A DNA stretch of 64,000 nt from Blasia pusilla (taxonomy: Eukaryota; Marchantiophyta; Marchantiopsida; Blasiales), in assembly GCA_050084515.1 (NCBI GenBank), contig CM114272.1, forward strand, positions 8,246,001 through 8,310,000, given 5' to 3'. The notes under the pieces were generated by a model. The model ran no database searches, had not been told where the DNA came from, and saw only the letters and a list, made by a program, of their open reading frames with translations. The position numbers were made by a program, and so were the translations under genes. Shown piece after piece: positions 32,192-43,431 of the stretch. Position 1 is the stretch's first letter. Each line of letters begins with the position of its first letter.

Positions 32192-33745
32192 CTATAGTGA
32201 GTGTACGGGATGTCTTCGGAAGAGGCTTGATATGGTTGTCAAACTGGTGTTTCTAGTGCTTTTTATCTCTTCTATCCCATGTTGTTCGAAGTTCTTCACC
32301 GTCTCTTCCACTATCTCTTTGGCATCTTTCGGGTCCAGCTGAACTTTGTTTAGAAGCTTATGTTCCACTTCCAAGACTGAGATCCTTCGTGTAGCTTCTG
32401 ACCATTGTGCCACCAAGTTGGTGTTGGTTTCTTGCTGATCTTGAAGTAACTTGGTCATCTGAGCATTATGCACTACGATCTTGAATTCTGCTTGTAGAAG
32501 ATTCACTTGTTGCTGATATTATTGAATCTAATGCGAAGCCTGCTTCACTTGCGCGTACAATTGATCTGCCCCACACTCAATATTGATTGCCAAAATTTCC
32601 CACTGTCGTGCATTTTGGGATCCATACTGAGATGTAACCAATTCGGCTTGAGCTTTACGAAGCATCGCCTTAGTGTCGTCAAGCTCTTGACTGGAAATCT
32701 CGATCTGGTTCTGTAACATGCTTCACTGTGCTTTGTTCTCTGACGAGGACTGTGCGGTGCTATGTAAGTCATTCACCGCTTGGATATAGTGATCAGCTCT
32801 TGCCTCATAACCTACGTGCAATACCTTCTGAAGATGGATCATGACGGGCATGGCCTGATTCAAGAACCAAGAAAGATGCATCGTAGTCCTTGGCATTTGA
32901 CAAAGAGTGTGGGAGGCATCAGTACTGCTTGGTGTCTCCATAGGTTCTTCTGGCGGTGCAGGGTCTGTGTCCGAAGGAATCTCAAAATTTACCAGACCGC
33001 GCTTTGGTCGGGGGACTTCAACCCACTCTTTGTCTTTCCCCAAAGAAGAACTAGGATGTTTTCGCCTTCTACTTGCTTTGTTAGTCAGCGTGACCTTACG
33101 GCTACCCGAAGTGGAAGTGTCACCAGTCTTTGGCATGCACACCGGAGTCAATTGCGTCCAAATCAGTGCCTCATTAACAGTCAGTTCTTGCTTATGAATG
33201 TAAAAATGAGTTAAGAAAGGGGACAAGAAAGAATTTGTACTCAGATGAAGCGTTTCGATCATCCCTTGCACTTGGCCATCCAAGAATGCAGCAAAGTCCA
33301 CACCCAGTGCTTCCGATTCCAAATGTTGATTGCAAAATTGTGCAAACAAGGGTGGTGACAAGGAAGTAGCTTTATAGCCATTCTTTCCTAAGCGGTCCGA
33401 CGTCACACATCCCAGTGCTAGCAGGTCTTTGTGTTTCACCAAAAGGTTGGTATCTTATTCATACTCAGGAGCGGCAGGAAGCATATACGTTGCTCTCCAA
33501 TTGTATGGAGTCCAATTGTGTGGTTGACCTCGGTACCGGAACCCATGTTTCTTGAATCTTCCAGCCGTAGACAAAGAACAAACCTCCTTGAGAAGCTCGC
33601 ATGATGTGACGGTCCAATTTGATTGCAACAATGTGGCCAGCGCCCGCTCTTTGAGTGCTTCGACCAATTCGAGAGTAAGCTTGATAATCGGCATTGTTGC
33701 GCTTCGCATGATGGGAGTCGGGTCTTCACGAGGCATTGTTGGCAA
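32192..33745 (-). pseudogene. Post-integrase accessory ORF of gypsy element A (~515 residues, four internal stops)
   Basis: One - strand frame runs from 33745 to a stop at 32192, with the likely ATG at 33736. In-frame stops fall at 33455 (TAA), 32723 (TGA), 32528 (TAG) and 32519 (TAA), with no frameshift. The N-terminal half reads LELVEALKERALATLLQSNW, LLALGCVTSDRLGKNGYKAT and SLSPPLFAQFC. A linker rich in Pro, Ser and acidic residues follows (SDTDPAPPEEPMETPSSTD). The C-terminal third (from ~32720) is Gln/Glu-rich and coiled-coil-like (ISSQELDDTKAMLRKAQAEL). It lies between integrase and the polypurine tract, where some plant gypsy elements carry an env-like gene, but no signal peptide or membrane segment is seen. 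Homologous segments occur in copies B and C, where the stop at 33455 is a Tyr codon. Confidence 0.82.
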
Positions 33746-34379
33746 AGAGCAAAGCTACGCAGGTCGGTTGTTGTGTGCTCGCACTTTGGCCTGATGCGTA
33801 ACCTTGGAGGCTCTGCGTCCATGAGAATGATTTCCTGGGTAATAGAAGCGGAATATGTCTACAAAATCCTTAAATGGTTTCTAGGACCTGGCGGCGTAGA
33901 TATGGCGGCGCCTGCGGCAATTTGTTAGCGCATGCCATCCGTAATAACGGTCGTAGTTTCTTGCTCTTGGATGACATACGAAGCATATCCTCGGCTTCGC
34001 TGAAGATCAAAGAAGCTTTGTCTTCAAGCTTCGTCCAAGCGCAAAGCACTACAGTTTTTTCGGATGCTTTGTAACTCCGTGAAGCACACCCATTGCTCTG
34101 ACCGTGCTTCGCTTTAGAGCAAAGTACCTTGTCACGAAGCATTTCCCCCTCCCTCATACTTCAGTCACGGTAGGTTTTAGACGGATGGTATCTTCGCACA
34201 TGCATGCCATTGACACGAGTCAGTAATGCAACAACTCTCCAACTACAACAAACCATTCTCGAATATTTCCACCACTCGGTATGGTCCCATCCAAGTCAAT
34301 GTTAACTTCCCCGGAAATTTCAACCAGTAGTTATCATACAACAATACAAGATCTCTTATACTTATAGACTACGGTCATA

Positions 34380-35490
34380 GATGTCGTTCATATCATTTCT
34401 TCCGTTCTTCTTCTTGGGTCTTGGTATGTTGAAGGGCTAAGAACGGTGCTTTTTCCAAAGCAACTAAGGTCTCACTCCGTCCCTATACAACCACTACGTC
34501 ATCCTCCATTATGCTCTCTTCCAAAACACGATAACTAGGCAGATCCCATTCAACGGGAGTCAATGGTTGAACGCCATACATAACGTAAAACGGGGTATAC
34601 TTGGTCGTGACCTTCTCAACTATCCAATAGGCCCATAATGCTGTCGGGATCTTTGCGTCCCAATCATAGGAATAGGTAACCCTCAAGCGATTCAGTATCC
34701 GGCAAATAAGTCCATTAGACTTCTCCGTTAACCCATTTGCTTTAGGATTGTACGAGTCCTCTTCCGATGTTTAATCAAAAAATGGGAAGTCGTTGATTCA
34801 ATGGTCTTGTTGAGGAAGTGAATCCCGCGGTCACTTACCAACTCCAATGGGCAACCGTACCGTATGATAATCATTCCATATAAAAATTTTGCTACCGCCT
34901 TGCTATCGTCTTTGCGCGTTGCGATGGCTTCTACCATCTTAGTGCAGTAGTCAATGGCTGTAAGAATATATTTTTGCCTTGTTTGGAAATTAGCTGGAGA
35001 AATAGGTCCACAAAATCAATGCCCCATTTCTCAAAAGGAGGTAAGGGTAGGATGGGCATCAAAGGCTAGTGAGAGGTAGCAGTTGGTCTAACTGGTCTTT
35101 GACATGCATCACATTTCTAAATGAATTGGCCCACATCCCTATACATGGTTGGCCACCGATAATGCGCCGCAAAGATTTTCTTGACGGTATTCTTAATTGC
35201 GTAGTGTCCTCCGGAATTGGCTGAATGCATAGCCACAATAACGTGGGGGATCTCCTCTGCCTCCAATCATCTTTGATACTCATCATCAACACCCAATTTG
35301 AATAATCCCCCGTGACACAACTCACAAGGTCCTATCTTGTTTAAAAATACGGCCCGCTCTTCCGCCATCATAGGAGATGGAAGCCGCAAGGTAATTAGAA
35401 AATGAAAAATATCTTCATACAAAGATTTGTGGAGTTGTTCTTCGCTTATTTGGAACAAGTCCTTGTTGGGAAAGGTATCGTCCAACATCT
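34380..35490 (-). pseudogene. Integrase of gypsy element A
   Basis: The zinc-binding HHCC part is seen at ~35060-35330 (HSANSGGHYAIKNTVKKIF, CDACQRP). The catalytic core pieces at ~34730-34940 include RYGCPLELVSDRGIHFLNKT, where the D of SDRG is an active-site residue. The region of the DDE glutamate is at ~34690-34760 (NPKANGLTEKSNGLICRILN). The C-terminal part at 34380-34690 includes YGVQPLTPVEWDLPSYRVLEE and GPYRVVEIFENG. Stops and shifts break it. No chromodomain is visible after it. Confidence 0.85.
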
Positions 35491-35639
35491 ATGTAAGGTC
35501 CGCGTTTCTCATCCAAACCTTGATAAAAAAATCCGTGTTGGTGTGTACCTTCCTGCAGACGGGTAATTACATCAAATGTGAATTCTTTTTAGTTACAATA
35601 TCCACCAAGCGATTCTCCGGAGAGATTCGCCTAGACCAT

Positions 35640-36850
35640 CAAGGGCCGGAGCGCAAAATGATCCACGTGAAAGACGAACTCATACCCCAATAAACAATGA
35701 TGGAACTTACAAGAAAATACCATTCCCAATGCCTCCCTTCTGTAGTTGTATATTTTTGTTCGTCCGTAGATAGTTGACGACCTGCGTAATAAATCGGATA
35801 ATTGTGTTTATGCTCATTGAGTTGATTGAGCACCACCCCAATTGCAAAGGACTATGTGTCCACATACATGTGGAAGGGTTTCGTCCAATTAGGGGGACGG
35901 AGTACTAGAGCTGCAAGCAAAGCTTGTTTTAATTCTTAAACGCCTGCTTGGCATGCGGAGGTCCATTCCCACTCGGTTACCTTCTTCAACACGGTAGTAA
36001 GGGCTTTTGCTTTTAACCTATAATCCTTAATGAACCGTCGATAATAGCCCACATGGCCTAGAAAGCCTCTCAGTTCTATGAGATTCATAGGCGCTTCCAA
36101 TGCCACAATTATATCCACCTTGGCCTTGTCAACTTCAATCCATTGGGAGGACACTTGATGCCCCAATAGGATACCTTGTCTCATTGCAATATATGATTTT
36201 TCCGGGTAGAGGGATAACTGCACTTCGCAACATCGAGCTAAGGTTAGCTCTTTTGTGCAAATGCTCTGCCCCCGAACTGAAAATGCAAAAATTTTCAAGG
36301 AAAATTTCAATGAATTTCCAAAGGTACTCTTGGAAGATTGAAATCATCATCCGTTGGAAGGTAGCGGGGCGTTGCACAACCCGAAGGCATCACCCGATAT
36401 CGAAGGTGCCCCAATCGGTGGTGAATGTAGTAAGGGGCCTATCTTTTTCCCTAATGGACACCTCGTTGTAGCCCAAGTATCCATCCAAGAACGATAATGC
36501 TCATGGGCAGTGACTTTGTCTAAAATGGTGTTAGTGAAGGGTAGTGGATGATGATCCTTTAGGGTAGCCACATTCAACTTCCGGTAATATTTGCACACCC
36601 TGATCTTGCCTCATTGCTTCTTGGGTACAATCACAATTGGAGACAACCACTCGCTGCTCAACACATGGTAAATCACTCTTGCTTCAAGGCGTTGGTCGAC
36701 CTTATCTTTTACTAACAACGAGTACTTGGGATTAAGGCGGTATTGATGTAGTTGTATTGGAATTGTTCCTAGTTTTAGATCGATTCGATGTTCGCCATAC
36801 TTAGCCGGTACGCCTTTCATTTCCTCCATGGTATAAGCAAAGACATCCAA
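35640..36850 (-). pseudogene. Reverse transcriptase and RNase H of gypsy element A
   Basis: Pieces in order on the - strand are: GEHRIDLKLGTIPIQLHQYRLNP and WLSPIVIVPKK (36611-36850), YYRKLNVATLKDHHPLPF (36540-36600), FGLCNAPLPSNG (~36350), then IEIFLENFCIFS (36290-36340). The last corresponds to the catalytic YLDDF box, here read as LENF, so the paired aspartates are lost. The connection GFLGHVGYYRRFIKDY (~36050) and RNase H-like IYYAGRQLSTDEQKYTTTE (~35760) follow. This is a clear but inactive gypsy polymerase. Confidence 0.88.
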
Positions 36851-36999
36851 GTACTCAAATAGTAATTTTCTCTAATCATGGAGTTCTGCAAGAGAAAATT
36901 CCGCCAAAAGATGTATGGATTTTTTACTTGTAATTGGGACTTGTTGATAGTCCTTTTCCTCAACCATATCCTCTATAAACTAGAAGGTACTACGGCCTA

Positions 37000-38221
37000 A
37001 TTTTTCTTCTTCATGAACGGACCCTGCTCTATAGACAAAGACTCTTTGTTGACTTCATAACACTCTAAATAATATACATTAGATGAGGACTCGTGGTTTT
37101 TGTGTTCTCCTGGTCGACGTATACCCCTCGCCCTGTCGCGGGCGTCTCTCCTTGCGTTGGTCGAACTTCCATGAAAGCTTAACCATCTTTTTGGGAATTA
37201 ATCCGGGGCTTTGTATGTGAACCGCCTCTTCTCTTCCTGCCGTCACGGGCTCACCAATGCGCGTAGAGCGAGGGTCATGCAATCAGCAAGGGATATCCGT
37301 GCCGGTCAATGGTCAGTAACACTTAGTAGTCCAGCAAAAATAGTACACCCCAATTATCGTTGGAATCGAGTGAGGTATCCAAGTGGTCACTTTCGGACTG
37401 ATCCGCGAATCGCAAATACTTTTGGTGGGCTCAGACTTCATGTACCCCAAAGCATGGGTTGTCTGCTCTATCATAATGTTGATCCCACTTCGAGTCAATG
37501 GGGACATTCTTAATGGTTTGTCCATCAATCTCCACCTCCACTTTGTGGAGCTCCCAAGTCTTCAACTTCAATACGGAATAAGTCCACCACCAAAGAAACT
37601 CTTCAAGGACTTCTTTTGTTTTCTCCGACTCACCTTCCACTTTGCTGCAAAATCTTGTTGTAGACTAGGTTATCCATCAAGAATTGTAATAAGGTGATAT
37701 TTGTTGGCGTTGATGCCAAATCTCAAGCCAGATCGCACGCTTCTAGCACTAGGGGTGACGTCACTATGGCGTGCATTGCCGATTCCTTTCCGACCTCAAT
37801 CGCCCTACTCTCCGTTGAGACGCCAATTCTCGGACTCGGTCTTCGCAAACTTGAGCATGAACCTGGTCCTCAACATCTTGATGGAAGTACTCCGGATGGC
37901 TTCGGTCGAAGGCTGGGTCTATGTCTCCTTTGAGGATGGCCTTTCTGCCGGAAGTTGTTAGTCTTTGTCTTCTTAGAGTCCTTGACTTTGCCCAAAGACA
38001 AAGACCCTGCCCTCGTCTTGGTGGTCTCAGACGTCTTTATCTTTGCCTTGGTGGTAACTGCAAGGACTTCTTTCAGGAGGTCCTCGGGCCATTCCAAGGA
38101 TTCTTTGGCTGTTGTTTTGTCAAGCTCCTCCTTCTTGATAGTAACCTTTTTTTGTGGTCTTGGGAGAAGCTAACTCCTCCACTCAGACGTGCTGAAAGTT
38201 TACTTCATTCTTGGTTTGCGT
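37000..38221 (-). pseudogene. Gag C-terminus and protease region of gypsy element A (decayed)
   Basis: This interval lies between the zinc knuckles and the reverse transcriptase. A - strand frame at 37313-37528 (INIMIEQTTHALGYM) and 37079-37282 sit where the aspartic protease and the polymerase linker are expected. No intact D(S/T)G active site could be read. Confidence 0.5.
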
Positions 38222-39832
38222 TTATGCTGGTGGGGTGGCCACATACATGACCAGCAACCGAGGAACCTTGGGTTCCGGGCACTCCACTGCAGTGTGCCCG
38301 CCTTTTTTGCAATTTCCGCACAAGGGGTTGAGTCCTAGTGGCCTCTTCGGGTTTGGGCAATAATTTGCCCAATGATCGATTGCTCTACAATTGTAGCAGC
38401 AATTTCTTTTTATCAGTGGGGTGAAGGCAGCAGGTCCCATGATCTGCCTCAAAGGTCTCTATTCATCGTATTCCGGGGGCACATACCTCGGAATCCAATT
38501 TTGTCCGAGGCTAGGTGCAAGCATGGTCTGGATTGCATAGCAGCCTTCCTATTGTTCAGCTTCATACTAGCCTTCTTCCGCGGTTGGATCCTCCTAAACC
38601 CAGGGCAGATCTCTTTGAAGGGAACATTCATGGGCAGTATGCCCTTGATTTCCGTAGGCACTGCACCATACGTTTGGCCTCATAAGACTCGGTCTCCTTC
38701 TAGGATCCTTCTAGGCTGCCAGATGCACCTTTATCTCCGCCCTTTGTTTGCTTAACTCTTTAATAGTGACGGCTTGCCTTCTTTGGGCCCTCATCGACTC
38801 ATAGACTTCTTGGTGCCATGTTTTTTCGTTGGCTCTTTGCCCATGCTTTGAGGAGCTTTGGTGTTTATTCAATTTTTTCTTCCCCTTGGACTTTGAGTCT
38901 TTGTTGGAATCCGAAGACTCCATTGTACTATCAGCAGAAGCTTTGATGTCCATAGAGGATGCTTTGTCTTCAGACCAGGAACTAGTTTGCAAAGTGCCTC
39001 GTTGTTGGTGGCACTGTCTTTGCATCTTGCGAGATTTGTTGGAGGCTTTATACGCCTTCACGAATGCGATGACAACTTCTAGCGGTCTCGTTTCTCGACG
39101 GCAGCAGATCGGTCCATCTCCTTGAATAGTCCACACAAAACCAATCTACCAACAAAGAGGTAGTGGTGTATTCTAGTTTATTAATCAAGCTTAAGAATCT
39201 TTGATTATATTCCTTGAGAGTCTCCATCTTCTTATGCCTTAAATCGCTGAGCTTCATAAGGAGCCGGTCCTCAAACTCCAAGTCTCAGAACTCATGAAGG
39301 AAGGCTTCAAGACACCCTTCCATGTTTCAGGGACGTCTACTCCCGTGCCCTCATACCACCGGGCTGGCTTGCTTCTTTAAAAGGCGTGGGAATACCGTAA
39401 TAAATATTTCTTTGAGCCTTCCCCATTAGCCTTAGCCCATGGGTAAACTCAAGCACAAAATTGTCGACGTTATCCCTCCGACCTTCATAAAAGTGGATCT
39501 TGAGCAACGTCTTCCTCGATTGGCCATTGGAAAATTTTTTCCGCTAGGCCCGGATCAGTTCTTTGGGAAGGGGGGGTATGGGTTCAGGCTTGAGGGCTAG
39601 GTCGGCCTCGCCCCTAGATCCCAAAGGGATTCAGGTTGCGCTGTCTTCCGACATTGAAGTAACCAAGGAAGTGCGGGGGGACGACTCTTGTCTCTCTTCT
39701 TGCTCTTCTACTTTGTACAAGGACAAAGATTGGGAGATACACCCGATTTTTTCTGAGATGGGTGATCTTCTTGCTGCTTATTGCACCGATAAACTTGTTG
39801 ATTCCGAGCTGATGGTCGAGAGTCTTCCATAG
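38222..39832 (-). pseudogene. Gag of gypsy element A with two intact zinc knuckles
   Basis: Gag packages the element's RNA. The likely start is an ATG near 39832 (MEDSRPSARNQQ). Capsid-like pieces read FYEGRRDNVDNFVLEFTHGL near 39450 and LRHKKMETLKEYNQRFLSLI near 39200. At the end, 38222-38452, two CX2CX4HX4C nucleic-acid-binding knuckles are complete: CYNCRAIDHWANYC and CGNCKKGGHTAVEC. Frames change in between, with stops, so it is a pseudogene. Confidence 0.87.
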
Positions 39833-40249
39833 GTAGTACCCCTAGGGGTTCATGAGCTTGGTGGCTCATCCAAGACTGTTGCAAGATATAACTCCATGGA
39901 GGGATAGTTGGCTTCTCTTACTTTCTACTGGTTGGTGTATCTGCACTCAATCTACCTGCCAAGTTTTCCTCCCATAAATAGAAGTAGTAGGTCATCACCA
40001 AGTATAACTGACGTTCATGGGCGGAGCACCGTTCGGCAATAGGTTCTTTGACAAGACTAATTCACTTTTCTATCTTTTCTAATACTAGTGTAGCAAAAAG
40101 ATTGCTATCTTCTTTCATCTCTTTTCGCCTAAGAGGGATAGCTAGAGATAGAGATGCTCTTCATGAAGAACTAAATGGTTGGGTCTCGTGAGGTGAGGCT
40201 TCTCCCCCTCCTCTTCACCCATCATCCTCTTCCTTTCTCCTTGGCTAAT

Positions 40250-41272
40250 TGTAATGTACAAGAATTATAAGAATTGATCTTTTTAGGGTAATTTAATGAG
40301 TTCAATCCCCAAGAGGATCACGATTATTTGAAAAGAGAGTTTAAATTGGTGTTTATCTTGCAATAGTTGTAGTTAAGTGTGTACAATTCGGATTCAATCA
40401 GTTATCATTGTATTCTTCTCTCCATTAGTACCACAATTTCTTTCCTCGATTCTCTCCAGTGGAATTGAATTCATCGCAGTGACAGATCTTCACTCAACAC
40501 CAAAGAACCTCATGGAGATCTCAACAAGAAGATGGCTTCTCCTACTTTCGGAACTCAATCCGTCTCGGCAGGCTACTCTCTCTCGAGAAAATTTTTCAGA
40601 TCTCAATGTTGATTATTCTATTGGTGAAAGTTGCTCTCTAATACACTCCTCACTCACCCAATAAGAATTCAGACATATGCATATGCACATCAGAATGAAG
40701 AAATGGGTTCTTTACTATTCCATCAAGAACGAGAAAGCTGCAAAGTGTATACAAGCACGAGAGGGTACTACTCCCTTGCTCAAACCATTCCTAAAGCAAA
40801 AGATATTGTAAGAGATTGATGCTGATAATTTTGTTGATGATCCTTAAATATCCTTCCAAACGGTATGAGTATTAGAGATCTGAAGCGCTTCTTGCTAAGT
40901 AGGCACTCATGGGATCTTTTAACCACTTTGATCTATGGTTCTCTTAGTTTTATGATCCCTAGGAACTGGCCTGGTCATAACAGTTCTACCTTCCTATTTG
41001 GTCCAAAAAGTCATGCCTCTTTCTAGCCTAACTACTCTAACGGTGTGCCGCTTGGAATCGCGTTTAGTCTTATCTTTGCTGCATAGTCGAGACCTCTTCT
41101 TCTTCTTTCCAAGACAAAGCTCTTTGTTCATGTTTGAAGTGCCTTAGTCTTCGTCTTCTCTCTAAGTACTTTGTACTTGATTGTAGTTTTGTTGAAGAGC
41201 CTTAAGTACTTCAAGAATAAGTTCTTTATTTGTGCTTCATTGTCTTTGCCGAGCTTCTCTCTTGGTCTTTCA
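40250..41272 (-). repeat. 5' LTR of gypsy element A (truncated)
   Basis: Starts on the + strand with TGTAATGTACAAGAATTATAAG and parallels 31036-31700 for about 1 kb, up to CTCTTGGTCTTT near 41272, where similarity ends. The last ~250 bp of the LTR, including the TATCACA edge, are missing. A copia element begins beyond this point. Confidence 0.82.
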
Positions 41273-43431
41273 AACATCCCAAGAAGCCCAAGGATGTGTC
41301 TCCGATCATCCCTAGTCTGGCCGATCTCCTTGATCTCGCCTAGCCACTACCTCAACCATCTTGGTGTATGGGGCTCACCAACGCAATAGATGTAATCTAT
41401 CCCATCCTCAAATGACGCAGCTGAGCCACTCATAAGTTGAAAATCCATGTCAAGCAGTTCAGGTCCATCACCTCACCCAAGATATGATGTCGTGATGCCC
41501 GAGAGGGGATAATACACCGTCACTCATGTGGGAAATCCCATTGCTCGCTGTCAGCCATCGGCATTGGGCTCTACAAACCTCTGTAGTTGGTCATCCCAAA
41601 CCTGTGGAAAATTGCTAAAGAAGCATAACTGGTGGAAAATGACTCTCACACTCACACGTCACCATGGAGAACGAAATTTGCAATGAGAGAATTTAGTGGA
41701 GGTGGTCTCTTCTCAATTATATAGGTATGTACAAGCAATCCTAACTCCTAATTTTAAACATAGTCTCGATTGAGACTAAGTGTGATTAACTAACCCTAGT
41801 TAAGATAATCGCGCTTAACCGACTAACCAAGATTAAGCTTTCCCTACTTTGTGTGAGTACCAAATGTAGATTTAGGTGTCTCATGAGCTTGATTGTAACT
41901 CAATCTTCAATACTCCCCCTCAAGCTCATATTGATATCCCGAATACCTAAATCATTTCGAACATGTCAAACTTATCTCCGACAATGTCTTTGTAAAGATG
42001 TCGCACTACCGATCTGCACCTATATACACAAGATCGATTTCTTCTGCAAGCACTTTTCTCACGATAAAATGATAGTGCCCCTCAACATGCTTTGTACGAG
42101 TATGAAACACACGGCTATTAAGCTTGATGCTACTAATATTGTCTCTGCATATATTACACTGTAGTCCTAAGTTACTAACGCCAATCTCAACAAGTAATCA
42201 ACGAAGCCACATCGCCTCACATGTTGCATTGATTACTCCTCTATACTCAGCCTTTGTTGAAGATAAAGCAACTATAGGTTGCTTCTTTGAAGCCCAACTT
42301 GTAGTCCGCTTCCTAAAGTAAATGAATAATTTAAATGTGAGTGTCGACAACACATTTCTGCCCAATTAGCATATGTGAATCCTTGTAATTGAAAACTCGG
42401 AGAAGGTTCAAATTGAAGCCCGAATTGAATAGAGAATTTCACATACCGCATAATCCTCCTCAGCATATCAAGGTGAGTTTTTCAAGGTGTTTGTATAAAA
42501 TGGCTCACTAGGCCAACAACATAGCTCAAATATGGTCTGGTTATAGTTAGATAGATCAAACTTCCAACCATGCACTGCACATATTAGAATATGCTAGAAA
42601 CTCTCCTTTATCCACTTTAGCTTCACATTCTGATCCAACGTGTAGAGATTGGCTTACAAGCCGTCATACCATACTTTGAAAGCATATGAAGAGTATATTG
42701 TTGTTGTAGTAACCACATGCTCTCTCTAACCTTGATAAACTCAATAACAAAGAAGTGCTTGAGTTCCCCCAAGTCCTTCATATCAAATCCTGCTTGTAAC
42801 TTAAGCTTGACTTGTACGATTTCTTCAGTACTCCCAATAATCAGGAGATCGTCAACATACAACACAATGAGAACCATATGATCTTGTCCTCTCAAGACAT
42901 ATAAAGAGGAGTGAGAATCACATATCCTAAGATCCAACTCTTATAGGATGTATATAATCTTGCCATACCAAGCTTTTGGAGCTTGTTTGAGCTCGTGATA
43001 GAGCTTTCTTCAACTGCATACGTGAAATGGAAACTTGGGATGCTCGATCAGATGGTTGAGTCATATATACCTCCCTCGCTCAGATCTCCATTCAAGAAGG
43101 CATTCTTGACATCCATGTGATGTAATCTCCACTTCTTACTTACTCCAAGAGCAACCACTGTTCTTGTAGTCGCCATCTTTGTAACAGGGCAAAATATTTC
43201 CGATAATTGATGCCATATTATCATGTATAGCCCTTAGCCACCAATCTCGCTTTGTATCTATTAATTGTACCATCTTGATTGCGCTTTGATTTTATAAACC
43301 CATTAGCAACCAATAGCCTTACTAGAAGCTATATCAATCAGCCTCCTATGTCCGTTGATGTCTTAATGCAACAAGCTCTTCCTCCATAGCTTCAAACCAT
43401 TCGTCTTTACTTGCTTTTCTTCAAAACAACT
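41273..43431 (-). mobile_element. Outer Ty1/copia element, 3' half (RT, RNase H, polypurine tract, LTR)
   Basis: On the - strand: DEWFEAMEEELVALRHQ near 43400, a reverse transcriptase with an intact IVLYVDDLLIIGS box (42623-42937), the RNase H-connection segment at 42272-42466 (LRRIMRYVKFSIQFGL), and STEAEYRGVINATCEAMWLR near 42200-42240. A polypurine tract (GAGGGGGAG on the - strand, 41913-41923) precedes the 3' LTR, which starts at 41912 as TATTGAAGATTGAG; a TG start mutated to TA is likely. The LTR's far end is unclear, near 41275. The other half of the element lies at 47838-50640, beyond an inserted second copia element. Confidence 0.88.

Larger units (their letters stand above)
31036..41272 (-). 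mobile_element. Ty3/gypsy element A: LTR-gag-protease-RT-RNaseH-integrase-accessory frame-LTR
   Basis: Read on the - strand the element has a 5' LTR at 40250-41272 (truncated), gag at ~38222-39832, protease region ~37000-37700, reverse transcriptase ~36135-36850, RNase H ~35640-36300, integrase ~34380-35490, an accessory frame 32192-33745, a polypurine tract and the 3' LTR 31036-31938. The domain order RT-RNaseH-integrase is that of Ty3/gypsy. Many stops and frameshifts show that it is inactive. No clear primer-binding site was seen next to 40250. Confidence 0.93.

Noticed and set aside
32192-33745. Envelope gene
   Set aside because: Position fits, but no signal peptide, membrane segment or cysteine pattern is visible; the sequence looks soluble and coiled-coil-like.
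40215-40250. Primer-binding site of gypsy element A
   Set aside because: The bases next to the LTR edge (ATTAGCCAAGGAG on the - strand) do not match a tRNA end that I recognise.
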